From positions 248,001 to 312,000 of the forward strand of contig NZ_FQZN01000002.1 of the NCBI RefSeq assembly GCF_900142015.1: 64,000 bases of DNA. Direction: 5' to 3'. The notes beneath the pieces were generated by a model, which was given only the letters and a program-made list of their open reading frames with translations, was not told the DNA's origin and ran no database searches. The DNA comes from Bacteroides stercorirosoris. Its GTDB lineage: Bacteria; Bacteroidota; Bacteroidia; Bacteroidales; Bacteroidaceae. Shown one piece after another: positions 36,803 to 45,806 of this stretch (positions are counted from its first letter, which is position 1; the number at the start of each line of letters is the position of its first letter). The translations under genes and the position numbers were made by a program.

Positions 36803-37318
36803 ATGGAAATAACCCTTGAAACCGTAGTATTCTACTTTCTGGCAGTGTTCATCACCGCGTGTTCCATTCTCACCGTGACCACACGCCATATGGTACGCTC
36901 GGCAACGTATCTGCTGTTCACGCTTTTCGGCACGGCAGGCATCTACTTCCTGCTGGGCTACACATTCCTGGGATCGGTACAAATCATGGTTTATGCCGGC
37001 GGTATAGTTGTACTCTACGTCTTCTCCATCCTGCTGACCAGTGGCGAAGGAGACCGTACTATCGACAAGTTGAAGCGTAGCAAACTGCTGGCCGGCCTGG
37101 GTGCCACCGTGGTGGGAGCCATCATCGTAGTGTTTATCACGCTGAAACATAAGTTTATCGTCACCACCGACCTTGCACCGTTGGAAACCAATATTAAAAC
37201 CATTGGAAACGCCATGCTGAGTAGTGATAAATATGGTTATCTACTTCCCTTCGAGGCCATCAGTATCCTGCTGCTGGCATGTATCGTAGGCGGACTGGTG
37301 ATTGCACGTAAACGGTGA
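36803..37318 (+). CDS. nuoJ: Complex I membrane subunit NuoJ
   Basis: A 171-residue protein with five predicted helices, including the family segment SATYLLFTLFGTAGIYFLLGYTFLGSVQIMVYAGGIVVLYVF that forms part of the proton path. It follows the repeat-filled gap after nuoI. Length is normal. Confidence 0.94.
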   Translation: MEITLETVVFYFLAVFITACSILTVTTRHMVRSATYLLFTLFGTAGIYFLLGYTFLGSVQIMVYAGGIVVLYVFSILLTSGEGDRTIDKLKRSKLLAGLGATVVGAIIVVFITLKHKFIVTTDLAPLETNIKTIGNAMLSSDKYGYLLPFEAISILLLACIVGGLVIARKR

Positions 37319-37327
37319 TGACAAGCA

Positions 37328-37411
37328 AATGAAAGAATGAATAATGAAAGAATGAAAGGCCGATGCAGCATCATCGCACCGCTTTAATTCTTTAATTATT
37401 AATTATTAATT
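37328..37411. repeat. Dispersed inverted repeat between nuoJ and nuoK
   Basis: Arms at about 37328-37357 (AATGAAAGAATGAATAATGA and on) and 37383-37411 (TTAATTCTTTAATTATTAAT and on), with a GC-rich loop. Related in style to the repeat at 34801-34962. Confidence 0.75.
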
Positions 37412-37427
37412 TAAAACGCAGTTTTAC

Positions 37428-37736
37428 ATGATACACATGGAATATTATCTGATAGTTTCGGCTATCATGTTTTTCGCCGGTATCTACGGGTTCTTCACCC
37501 GCCGCAACACACTGGCCATACTGATCAGCATCGAGTTGATACTGAACGCTACTGACATCAATTTCGCAGTGTTCAACCGTTTCCTTTTCCCCGGCGGACT
37601 GGAAGGGTATTTCTTTGCCCTGTTCTCCATTGCCATCTCAGCAGCCGAAACGGCAGTAGCTATCGCGATTATGATTAACATCTACCGTAATATACGAAGC
37701 ATCCAGGTCGGCAAACTGGACGAGTTGAAGTGGTAG
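37428..37736 (+). CDS. nuoK: Complex I membrane subunit NuoK
   Basis: A 102-residue protein with three helices and the conserved glutamates in ISIELILNATDINF and SAAETAVAIAI that carry protons. It may start at the ATG at 37428 or at the second, 37437; the choice changes three residues. Confidence 0.95.
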   Translation: MIHMEYYLIVSAIMFFAGIYGFFTRRNTLAILISIELILNATDINFAVFNRFLFPGGLEGYFFALFSIAISAAETAVAIAIMINIYRNIRSIQVGKLDELKW

Positions 37737-37814
37737 TTTGTGAGCGGCGTGTTACACCTCCTGACGCGATGACCGTCAGATAACAAGAATAATAACTGAT
37801 AAAATAAAGTATAT

Positions 37815-39704
37815 ATGGAATATACAATTCTAATCCTGCTCCTCCCCTTGCTCTCCTTCCTCACGTTGGGAATCGGTGGCAAATGGATGACGCACCGGAC
37901 GGCAGGCATCATCGGTACCACGGTATTGGCTGTGGTGACCGTATTGAGTTATGCCACTGCCTGGCAATATTTCTCCGCTCCGCGCCTGGCGGATGGTACC
38001 TTCGACACACTTATGCCTTATAATGTGACGTGGCTGCCTTTCACCGAGACGCTGAGCATCGACCTGGGTATTTTGCTCGACCCTATTTCAGTGATGATGC
38101 TTATTGTCATCTCCACCGTATCGCTGATGGTACATGTCTACTCTTTCGGCTATATGAAGGGTGAACGCGGGTTCCAACGTTATTATGCATTCCTCAGCCT
38201 GTTCACCATGTCTATGCTTGGTCTGGTGGTGGCTACTAATATCTTCCAGATGTACCTGTTTTGGGAGTTGGTGGGTGTTTCATCCTATCTGCTCATCGGT
38301 TTCTACTATACGAAGCCGTCCGCTGTTGCGGCAAGCAAAAAGGCGTTCATCGTTACCCGCTTTGCCGACCTGGGCTTCCTGATCGGTATCCTTGTTTACG
38401 GTTATTATGCCGGCACATATACCTTCCAGCCCAGCGAAATGGCATTGCTGAAAGGTGGCGCAGCGATGATTCCCCTGGCCCTCGGGCTGATGTTCATCGG
38501 TGGTGCCGGAAAGAGTGCGATGTTCCCGTTGCACATCTGGTTGCCGGATGCTATGGAAGGTCCTACGCCTGTCAGCGCATTGATTCATGCGGCTACAATG
38601 GTAGTGGCCGGAGTTTACCTGGTGGCGCGGATGTTCCCGCTGTTCATCGGTTATGCACCGGATGTGCTGCATTTGGTGGCTTACATCGGAGCATTCACGG
38701 CATTTTATGCCGCTTCGGTAGCCTGCGTGCAGAGTGACATCAAGCGGGTGCTTGCATTCTCTACAATCTCACAGATTGGTTTCATGATGGTGGCACTGGG
38801 AGTTTGTACTTCTGCCGATCCGCATCATGGAGGTTTGGGATATATGGCGGGGATGTTCCACCTATTTACACATGCCATGTTCAAGGCGTTGCTCTTCCTC
38901 GGTGCAGGTAGCATTATCCATGCGGTACACAGCAACGAGATGTCTGCTATGGGTGGGCTGCGCAAGTACATGCCTGTGACACACATCACGTTCCTGATTG
39001 CGTGTCTTGCCATTGCAGGTATTCCCCCGTTCTCCGGTTTCTTCTCCAAAGATGAGATATTGACGGCATGCTTCCAGTTCAGCCCTGTCATGGGTTGGAT
39101 TATGACAGTGATTGCGGCAATGACGGCGTTCTATATGTTCCGTCTTTACTACGGTATCTTCTGGGGTAAAGAGAACAAGGAACTCCATGCTGAGCACACG
39201 CCCCATGAAAGCCCGTTAGCGATGACTTTCCCGTTGATGTTCCTTGCCGTTGTAACTATCGTGGCAGGTTTTATCCCCTTCGGAAAGTTCATTTCTTCCA
39301 ACGGCACAGCCTACGAGATTCATCTCGATTGGGCGGTAGCGGGTACCAGTATTGCCGTAGCCGTTGTCTCCATCGCGATTGCCACGGCCATGTATGCACG
39401 GGCGAAACAACCCGTTGCCAATGCACTTGCCCGCCGCTTCCGTGGGTTGTGGACGGCTGCTTATCATCGTTTCTACATTGATGATATATACCAGTTCATC
39501 ACCCACAAGATTATCTTCGGTTGCATCTCCCGCCCCATCGCCTGGTTCGACCGCCACGTAGTGGACGGCTTCTTCAACTTCCTTGCCTGGAGTGCCAATG
39601 CCACCAGTGATGAGATACGCGGTTTGCAAAGCGGACAGATTCAACAATACACCTATGTATTCCTGTTGGGTACATTGGCACTGATTCTGCTGTTGGTGCT
39701 GTAG
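37815..39704 (+). CDS. nuoL: Complex I antiporter-like subunit NuoL
   Basis: A 629-residue membrane protein of the Mrp-antiporter type. Visible motifs are LFWELVGVSSYLLIGFYY, GGAGKSAMFPLHIWLPDAMEGPTPVSALIHAATMV, SDIKRVLAFSTISQIGFMM and HLFTHAMFKALLFLGAG, with the key lysines and glutamate of the proton channel. The long lateral helix typical of NuoL occupies the C-terminus. Length and order are normal. Confidence 0.96.
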   Translation: MEYTILILLLPLLSFLTLGIGGKWMTHRTAGIIGTTVLAVVTVLSYATAWQYFSAPRLADGTFDTLMPYNVTWLPFTETLSIDLGILLDPISVMMLIVISTVSLMVHVYSFGYMKGERGFQRYYAFLSLFTMSMLGLVVATNIFQMYLFWELVGVSSYLLIGFYYTKPSAVAASKKAFIVTRFADLGFLIGILVYGYYAGTYTFQPSEMALLKGGAAMIPLALGLMFIGGAGKSAMFPLHIWLPDAMEGPTPVSALIHAATMVVAGVYLVARMFPLFIGYAPDVLHLVAYIGAFTAFYAASVACVQSDIKRVLAFSTISQIGFMMVALGVCTSADPHHGGLGYMAGMFHLFTHAMFKALLFLGAGSIIHAVHSNEMSAMGGLRKYMPVTHITFLIACLAIAGIPPFSGFFSKDEILTACFQFSPVMGWIMTVIAAMTAFYMFRLYYGIFWGKENKELHAEHTPHESPLAMTFPLMFLAVVTIVAGFIPFGKFISSNGTAYEIHLDWAVAGTSIAVAVVSIAIATAMYARAKQPVANALARRFRGLWTAAYHRFYIDDIYQFITHKIIFGCISRPIAWFDRHVVDGFFNFLAWSANATSDEIRGLQSGQIQQYTYVFLLGTLALILLLVL

Positions 39705-39753
39705 TAGAGAAATGTCAATCGTAATTCGTAAATAGTAAAAACGCAATATAAAG

Positions 39754-41235
39754 ATGAACATATTAAGTATTTTTGTTCTCATCCCCCTGCTGATGCTCCT
39801 TGGCCTTTGGCTGAGCCGCAATCTCAAGCAGATACGCACGGTGATGGTGGTAGGTGCATCGGCACTGGTGCTGGCCGCAGTAGGTCTGACCATTGCCTAC
39901 CTGCAAGCCCGTGCCGCCGGAGACACTGCCGAAATGCTTTTCCGCGCAGATGTACCCTGGTATCCGGCACTTAACATACATTATTCTGTCGGTGTAGACG
40001 GCATCTCAGTAGCCATGTTGTTGCTTTCCGCCATCATCGTCTTCACCGGAACATTTGCCTCCTGGCGTCTGCAACCGCTGACGAAAGAATATTTCCTTTG
40101 GTTCACCCTGCTCTCCCTCGGAGTATTCGGCTTCTTCATTTCCACGGACCTGTTCACCATGTTCATGTTCTATGAAGTAGCGCTTATCCCGATGTACCTG
40201 CTTATCGGCGTATGGGGTAGCGGACGCAAAGAATATTCAGCCATGAAACTGACGCTGATGCTGATGGGTGGTTCCGCCTTCCTGCTGATTGGCATCCTCG
40301 GTATCTATTACGGTGCCGGTGCCACAAGCATGAACCTGCTGGACATTGCCGCATTGCACAATATCCCCATCGAGCAGCAACGTATCTGGTTCCCGCTTAC
40401 GTTCCTCGGTTTCGGTGTGCTGGGTGCCCTGTTCCCGTTCCATACATGGAGCCCCGACGGTCACGCTTCAGCGCCTACTGCCGTAAGTATGCTTCACGCC
40501 GGTGTGTTGATGAAACTGGGTGGTTACGGTTGTTTCCGTATCGCCATGTATCTGATGCCCGAAGCTGCACAGGAACTGGGCTGGATTTTCCTGATACTGA
40601 CAGGTATCTCCGTTGTCTACGGTGCTTTCTCGGCTTGCGTACAAACGGACTTGAAGTATATCAATGCGTACTCCTCCGTATCTCACTGCGGTCTTGTACT
40701 TTTCGCCATCCTGATGATGAACCAGACCGCCTGCACAGGTGCCGTCCTGCAAATGCTCAGCCACGGATTGATGACAGCCTTGTTCTTTGCCCTTATCGGT
40801 ATGATATACGGCCGTACCCACACACGTGACGTACGCGAGCTTTCGGGATTGATGAAAATCATGCCTTTCCTCGCCGTCTGCTACGTCATTGCCGGACTTG
40901 CCAACCTCGGACTTCCGGGCCTCAGCGGTTTCGTTGCCGAAATGACTATCTTCAACGGTGCTTTCCAGCATGCAGATGTTTTCCACCGCACATGGACGAT
41001 TATCGCCTGTACCAGTATCGTGATTACTGCTGTTTATATTCTCCGTCTTGTCGGCAAGATACTTTACGGCACCTGCACCAACAAGCACCATCTGGCACTG
41101 ACCGACGCTACCTGGGATGAACGCACTGCCGTCATTATCCTCATTGTTTGCGTTGCAGGCTTGGGTATTGCCCCGTTGTGGATAAGTACGATGATTGGAG
41201 ACAGCGTATTGCCTTTGGTGAGTATATTTCAATAA
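39754..41235 (+). CDS. nuoM: Complex I antiporter-like subunit NuoM
   Basis: A 493-residue membrane protein. Motifs are FYEVALIPMYLLIGVWG, LFPFHTWSPDGHASAPTAVSMLHAGVLMKLGGYG, TDLKYINAYSSVSHCGLV and MLSHGLMTALFFALIGMIY. It pumps protons beside NuoL and NuoN and starts 49 bases after nuoL. Confidence 0.96.
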   Translation: MNILSIFVLIPLLMLLGLWLSRNLKQIRTVMVVGASALVLAAVGLTIAYLQARAAGDTAEMLFRADVPWYPALNIHYSVGVDGISVAMLLLSAIIVFTGTFASWRLQPLTKEYFLWFTLLSLGVFGFFISTDLFTMFMFYEVALIPMYLLIGVWGSGRKEYSAMKLTLMLMGGSAFLLIGILGIYYGAGATSMNLLDIAALHNIPIEQQRIWFPLTFLGFGVLGALFPFHTWSPDGHASAPTAVSMLHAGVLMKLGGYGCFRIAMYLMPEAAQELGWIFLILTGISVVYGAFSACVQTDLKYINAYSSVSHCGLVLFAILMMNQTACTGAVLQMLSHGLMTALFFALIGMIYGRTHTRDVRELSGLMKIMPFLAVCYVIAGLANLGLPGLSGFVAEMTIFNGAFQHADVFHRTWTIIACTSIVITAVYILRLVGKILYGTCTNKHHLALTDATWDERTAVIILIVCVAGLGIAPLWISTMIGDSVLPLVSIFQ

Positions 41236-41267
41236 CTTATAACTAATAACTCATAACTCAACAAGAT

Positions 41268-42707
41268 ATGGATTATTCCCAATTTCTCATTCTCAAAGAA
41301 GAGCTTTCGCTGATAGCCGTCATCGTTATCCTCTTCGTGGCCGACCTTTTCATGAGCCCCGATGCGCATAAGAAAGATGGTAACCCACGGCTCAACACCA
41401 TGCTGCCTGTCGTGTTGCTCACGATACACACGCTGATTACTATCATACCCGGCCCGGCTACCGATGCTTTCGGCGGCATGTACCACAATGCACCGATACA
41501 AAGCATCGTGAAGTCTATTCTCAGTGTCGGTACGCTGATTGTCTTCCTGATGGCACACGAGTGGCTGAAACTGCCGGACACCATCATCAAACAAGGTGAA
41601 TTCTATATGCTGACGCTTTGCACACTGCTGGGTATGTACTTCATGATTTCCGCCGGACACTTCCTGATGTTCTTCATCGGACTGGAAACAGCAAGTATTC
41701 CGATGGCCGCACTGGTGGCTTTCGATAAATACCGTCACCACTCCGCCGAAGCAGGCGCTAAGTATATTCTTACGGCACTTTTCTCCAGTGGTTTGCTGTT
41801 GTATGGTCTTTCATTGATTTACGGTACGGTAGGTACCCTCTATTTCGATGACATTCCGGCCCACCTGACCGGTAGTCCTCTGCAAATCATGGCATTCGTA
41901 TTCTTCTTCTCCGGCATGGGCTTCAAGCTTTCCCTTGTTCCCTTCCACCTCTGGACGGCAGACGTTTACGAAGGTGCTCCGAGTACCGTGACCGCCTATC
42001 TGAGCGTTATTTCAAAAGGTGCGGCTGCTTTCGTGCTGCTGACCATCCTGATTAAAGTATTTGCTCCGATGATAGACCAATGGCAGGAAGTGCTCTATTG
42101 GGTTATTATCGCCTCTATCACCCTTGCCAACCTCTTTGCCCTGCGCCAGGAGAACCTGAAACGACTGATGGCGTTCTCCAGTATCTCACAGGCAGGTTAC
42201 ATTATGCTGGGTGTGATTGGCGGTAGTGCACAAGGCATGACGTCACTGGTATATTATGTACTTATCTATATGTTCGCCAACCTCTCCGTGTTCACGGTGA
42301 TTACGATTATCGCCTTGCGCGCCCATCGCTTCACCCTCGAAGAGTATAACGGACTGTACAGCACCAATCCCAAGTTAGCATTCCTCATGACGCTTGCTTT
42401 ATTCTCACTGGCAGGTATTCCTCCGTTTGCAGGCTTCTTCTCGAAGTTCTTCATTTTCGCGGCAGCCTTCAACAGCGGTTTCCATCTGTTGGTGTTCATT
42501 GCCTTGGTTAATACTGTGTTGTCACTCTATTACTATCTGAAGATTGTGAAGTCCATGTATATCAACAAGAGTGATGAGCCTATCGCCGCTTTCCGCAGCG
42601 ATAACTACACGCGTGCCAGTCTTGTCATCTGTACGCTCGGCATCATTGTATTGAGCTTTGCAAGCGTGGTTTATCAGCACATCGACAAGTTCTCGTTCGG
42701 ACTATAA
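41268..42707 (+). CDS. nuoN: Complex I antiporter-like subunit NuoN
   Basis: A 479-residue membrane protein with [55 protein letters not shown] and [21 protein letters not shown]. It is the last gene of the operon, followed by a strong terminator. Together with NuoA-M it builds a membrane arm and Q-module without the NADH-binding module. Confidence 0.96.
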   Translation: MDYSQFLILKEELSLIAVIVILFVADLFMSPDAHKKDGNPRLNTMLPVVLLTIHTLITIIPGPATDAFGGMYHNAPIQSIVKSILSVGTLIVFLMAHEWLKLPDTIIKQGEFYMLTLCTLLGMYFMISAGHFLMFFIGLETASIPMAALVAFDKYRHHSAEAGAKYILTALFSSGLLLYGLSLIYGTVGTLYFDDIPAHLTGSPLQIMAFVFFFSGMGFKLSLVPFHLWTADVYEGAPSTVTAYLSVISKGAAAFVLLTILIKVFAPMIDQWQEVLYWVIIASITLANLFALRQENLKRLMAFSSISQAGYIMLGVIGGSAQGMTSLVYYVLIYMFANLSVFTVITIIALRAHRFTLEEYNGLYSTNPKLAFLMTLALFSLAGIPPFAGFFSKFFIFAAAFNSGFHLLVFIALVNTVLSLYYYLKIVKSMYINKSDEPIAAFRSDNYTRASLVICTLGIIVLSFASVVYQHIDKFSFGL

Positions 42708-42737
42708 ACAAACTGTTTAATTCTTATTTCACTAAAG

Positions 42738-42778
42738 TGTGTACCGGATGGATAAAATCTCCGGTACACATTTTTTTT
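42738..42778 (+). terminator. Terminator of the nuo operon
   Basis: Perfect 10-bp stem TGTGTACCGG (42738-42747) with CCGGTACACA (42761-42770), followed by eight T. The T-tract overlaps the stop codon of the convergent kinase gene. Confidence 0.95.
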
Positions 42779-45569
42779 ATTCCAGCGGCAGGATAAACCA
42801 GAATGTCGAACCTTTCCCCAGCTCACTATTCACCCCAATCTTGCCACCCAACTGCTCGATGATGCTCTTGCTGATGGAAAGTCCCAGTCCTGTGCCCTGC
42901 ACAAAAGAGTTCAGTTTAATGAAACGATCGAAGACTTTGTTACAGGCTTCGGGAGCAATGCCGATGCCCGTATCTGCCACATATACCCGCAAATGCTTTT
43001 CGTCCGGCTTATCGTAGCCGATCCGGATGCTGCCCGTGGTGGTGAACTTAATGGCATTATTTATAAAGTTGGAAACTACCTGATGCAAGCGGTTAGGGTC
43101 GCTGACGATGACGCATTGCGGCAAAGTCGGCTCAAAAACAAGCTCCACTCCCGGTTTCACTCTCAACTGCATGGAGCGTGCAAGGTCTCCGCACAAGGTG
43201 TTGATGTCGAAATCCCTGAATTTAAAGTCAAAGGTTCCCGCCTCTATTTTCGACAAGTCCAGAATATCTGAAATCAGTTGAAGCAACAGTTCGTTATTCT
43301 CTTCCACCATCTTGGCGTATTCACGCTTTTCTTCCGAATCTTCCGTCTCCACCAGTAAGCTTGAGAAGCCGACAATGGCATTCAGCGGCGTACGTATCTC
43401 GTGGCTCATATTTGCCAGGAATGCACTCTTCAGGCGGTCGGACTCTTCCGCTTTCTCCTTGGCTTCAATCAGCTTTTGTTCCGTTTCCTTCAACTCAGTG
43501 ATATCGTAGTTGACACCGATTAATTCAATCAGTCCATTCGCCGGGTCGTAGCGGTTGAGCACTACATTCACGCGCACCCAGTTCCATTTATTCAGTGTTC
43601 CGGCCTTTAGCACACGCATTTCACTCTTGAAGCTCGTAGCTTCCCCTTTCTTGGCTTTATCGAAGAAGTCCAATATACGCGCCCTGTCTTCCGGATGCAT
43701 CTTATCATAAACGCCTACCACATCTGCCAATGGCGTGTCTTCATCCTCACCCATATTCTTATACCATTGTTTGATGGCATACCCCTCACGAGTGAGCAGG
43801 TTCAACTTGGCATAACCCACCTTGGCATAGTCGGAAATCAACAGGAAGAAGTTTTCAAAGTCACGGATGCGGTTAATGGAACTTATCCTTTCCGTATTAT
43901 CGATGTTGATGAGTACAAAACCACTGCAACAGCCTTTGCTGTCGTATATCTTGCTTACTTTGGTGTAGAGTTCTATCCCACCCTTTCTTACCGATTCATA
44001 ATAGTTACTAATCGAAGCGAACTCATAGTCCTGCGAAAAGTCCAGTTCATCTTCTATCTTGACTCTTTCACGTATATCCATCGGCACATTCGGATTATCG
44101 TAAAAGTTCACGCCGAGTGTGCTTGCCTTATCCTTGACGCCGAATATTTCCAGGTCTTTATTATTGAGGTCGATCAAGAATCCATCTTTATCATAGAATT
44201 CCACGCCTACCGGAATGTTGGAGAAGAGATTACGCAATAGTTTTTCACTATGGTCCAACGCCGTATACGTCTGCCGCATTTCAGTGACATCCATGTAGAG
44301 GCAAACCAATTCTTCCGGGTCGGGCGAATAGATGACACAGTGGCAAGTCTTGCCAGACAATTCAAAGTACTCGTCCTGTTCCCTATACGTATTTCTGTTG
44401 TGTATCTCGGCAAGGACTTTCATTTTCTCAGCCAGTCTTTCTTCCGAGTAAATCTCCGAAGCCAGATGCCCCCGGTAGCTATCCAGTGGTGCACCGCATA
44501 ATTCAGCACTAAACTGGTTGGCATCCGTGATGAGATAATCAATCGGTTTGCCTCCCTCACCGAAAATAACGGAAAGGCGTACATACCCCATGGGCATATA
44601 CTTGTACAGGTTGCGCAGGAAAGAACGCTCACGTTCCGCCTCATCCCTGGCACGGCGCAGATTGATACAGATGCTGATGATATTGGCAAGGGAAGAGAAC
44701 CACTGATAATCCTCATTACTCCATCTGTGCTCCTGCTCTACCAGGTCGATGCCTATATATCCCCAGATGCGTTCGGTATTTCGTAAAGGAATTACCATCA
44801 ATGATTTAATATCTTGTATAGACAGTATATAACGTTCCTGTTTTGCATTCTCCGGCAGTTCGGATAAAGAGTTCAGCAAGATGGGTTTATCCGCCAATAT
44901 CTGGCTGTGCCACCATTCTATTTCGCGGGTGTCAGTGTCTTGCAACAGTTCAATTTCCGGAGATACTCCTTTTGCAACTACCTCGTATGTGCAACTCTGG
45001 GTATGGCACTCATCATCATATTCAAAGATATATACACGTCCGCCATGAAAAAGTTCCAGCACATCTTTCAGTACTTTCGGGATAACCTCGTCCAGGCATT
45101 TATCTTTCAGGAAATTGCGCAGGGAATTCGATACGGAGTGTTGCCGGAACAGCAAAGCGTTGAATTGCTTCAGAATATCCGTAGACTCCATATTCTCCGG
45201 TGCATCAACCACCTGGAGAATACCGAAAGCTTTCAGGTGCCCGTCTTCCGTCGTCCACTTCTCTCCCAGGCGGGAGCGAACCCAAACCACCCCATGCATG
45301 GCAAGGATAGGAAACGTTTGTTCGTACACCTCAACTTCTTCTATTGAGACGAACTCACGACTGATACGTTCACGGTAATCTTCACGAATATACATTCCGA
45401 AGTCACGGAACGTCAGGATATTCCCTTTCATACCCAGTAAATTACATACATACTCAGAACATAGGTAATCCCGGGTAGTAAAGTCAGCTTCCCACCACCC
45501 TATCTGTCCGATAGCAGAGAGTCGACGAAAGCGTTCCGATTCTTGTGAATGTGAAGAAACAGCACTCAT
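42777..45569 (-). CDS. Multi-PAS/GAF sensor histidine kinase
   Basis: A 930-residue protein with no signal peptide or clear membrane helix, so probably cytoplasmic. In order: a PAS domain (about 12-110), a GAF domain (about 150-320), three further PAS/PAC units (about 330-440, 445-570 and 575-695), a coiled coil, HisKA with the phospho-acceptor in [17 protein letters not shown] and an HATPase domain with [21 protein letters not shown] and [12 protein letters not shown]. No receiver domain or partner regulator is adjacent, so it is an orphan kinase whose signal and target are unknown. It is divergent from the TonB-dependent receptor, which may be among its targets. Confidence 0.93.
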   Translation of the reverse strand: MSAVSSHSQESERFRRLSAIGQIGWWEADFTTRDYLCSEYVCNLLGMKGNILTFRDFGMYIREDYRERISREFVSIEEVEVYEQTFPILAMHGVVWVRSRLGEKWTTEDGHLKAFGILQVVDAPENMESTDILKQFNALLFRQHSVSNSLRNFLKDKCLDEVIPKVLKDVLELFHGGRVYIFEYDDECHTQSCTYEVVAKGVSPEIELLQDTDTREIEWWHSQILADKPILLNSLSELPENAKQERYILSIQDIKSLMVIPLRNTERIWGYIGIDLVEQEHRWSNEDYQWFSSLANIISICINLRRARDEAERERSFLRNLYKYMPMGYVRLSVIFGEGGKPIDYLITDANQFSAELCGAPLDSYRGHLASEIYSEERLAEKMKVLAEIHNRNTYREQDEYFELSGKTCHCVIYSPDPEELVCLYMDVTEMRQTYTALDHSEKLLRNLFSNIPVGVEFYDKDGFLIDLNNKDLEIFGVKDKASTLGVNFYDNPNVPMDIRERVKIEDELDFSQDYEFASISNYYESVRKGGIELYTKVSKIYDSKGCCSGFVLINIDNTERISSINRIRDFENFFLLISDYAKVGYAKLNLLTREGYAIKQWYKNMGEDEDTPLADVVGVYDKMHPEDRARILDFFDKAKKGEATSFKSEMRVLKAGTLNKWNWVRVNVVLNRYDPANGLIELIGVNYDITELKETEQKLIEAKEKAEESDRLKSAFLANMSHEIRTPLNAIVGFSSLLVETEDSEEKREYAKMVEENNELLLQLISDILDLSKIEAGTFDFKFRDFDINTLCGDLARSMQLRVKPGVELVFEPTLPQCVIVSDPNRLHQVVSNFINNAIKFTTTGSIRIGYDKPDEKHLRVYVADTGIGIAPEACNKVFDRFIKLNSFVQGTGLGLSISKSIIEQLGGKIGVNSELGKGSTFWFILPLE

Positions 45570-45598
45570 ATCAATGTCTATTAAGATTCTAAATAGCG

Positions 45599-45606
45599 CA
45601 AAGATA
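45599..45606 (-). promoter_or_regulatory. -7 promoter element for the PAS histidine kinase
   Basis: The minus strand reads TATCTTTG, an exact TAnnTTTG match, 30 bases upstream of the start codon; no -33 element seen. Confidence 0.6.
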
Positions 45607-45773
45607 ACGTTTACTTCTTGAATTTGTTCCTATTCATATCAACAAAAAGAGTAGTTAGTAGCAAGTAGTTAGTAGAATAGCCTTATTTATAAAAAGATGT
45701 TCTGTCACCAAAATGTAATCATATTGAGAATCAATTGTATGACATGTGTATTACGGTTGTAACTCCGTTGCCG

Positions 45774-45781
45774 CATCTTTG
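45774..45781 (+). promoter_or_regulatory. Candidate -7 element for the TonB-dependent receptor
   Basis: CATCTTTG differs from TAnnTTTG only in the first base and is followed by CACC; it lies 25 bases before the start codon. A PhoB-box-like direct repeat lies about 70 bases upstream (45702-45719). Confidence 0.45.
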
Positions 45782-45806
45782 CACCGGAAATAAGAAACTA
45801 TAAAAG

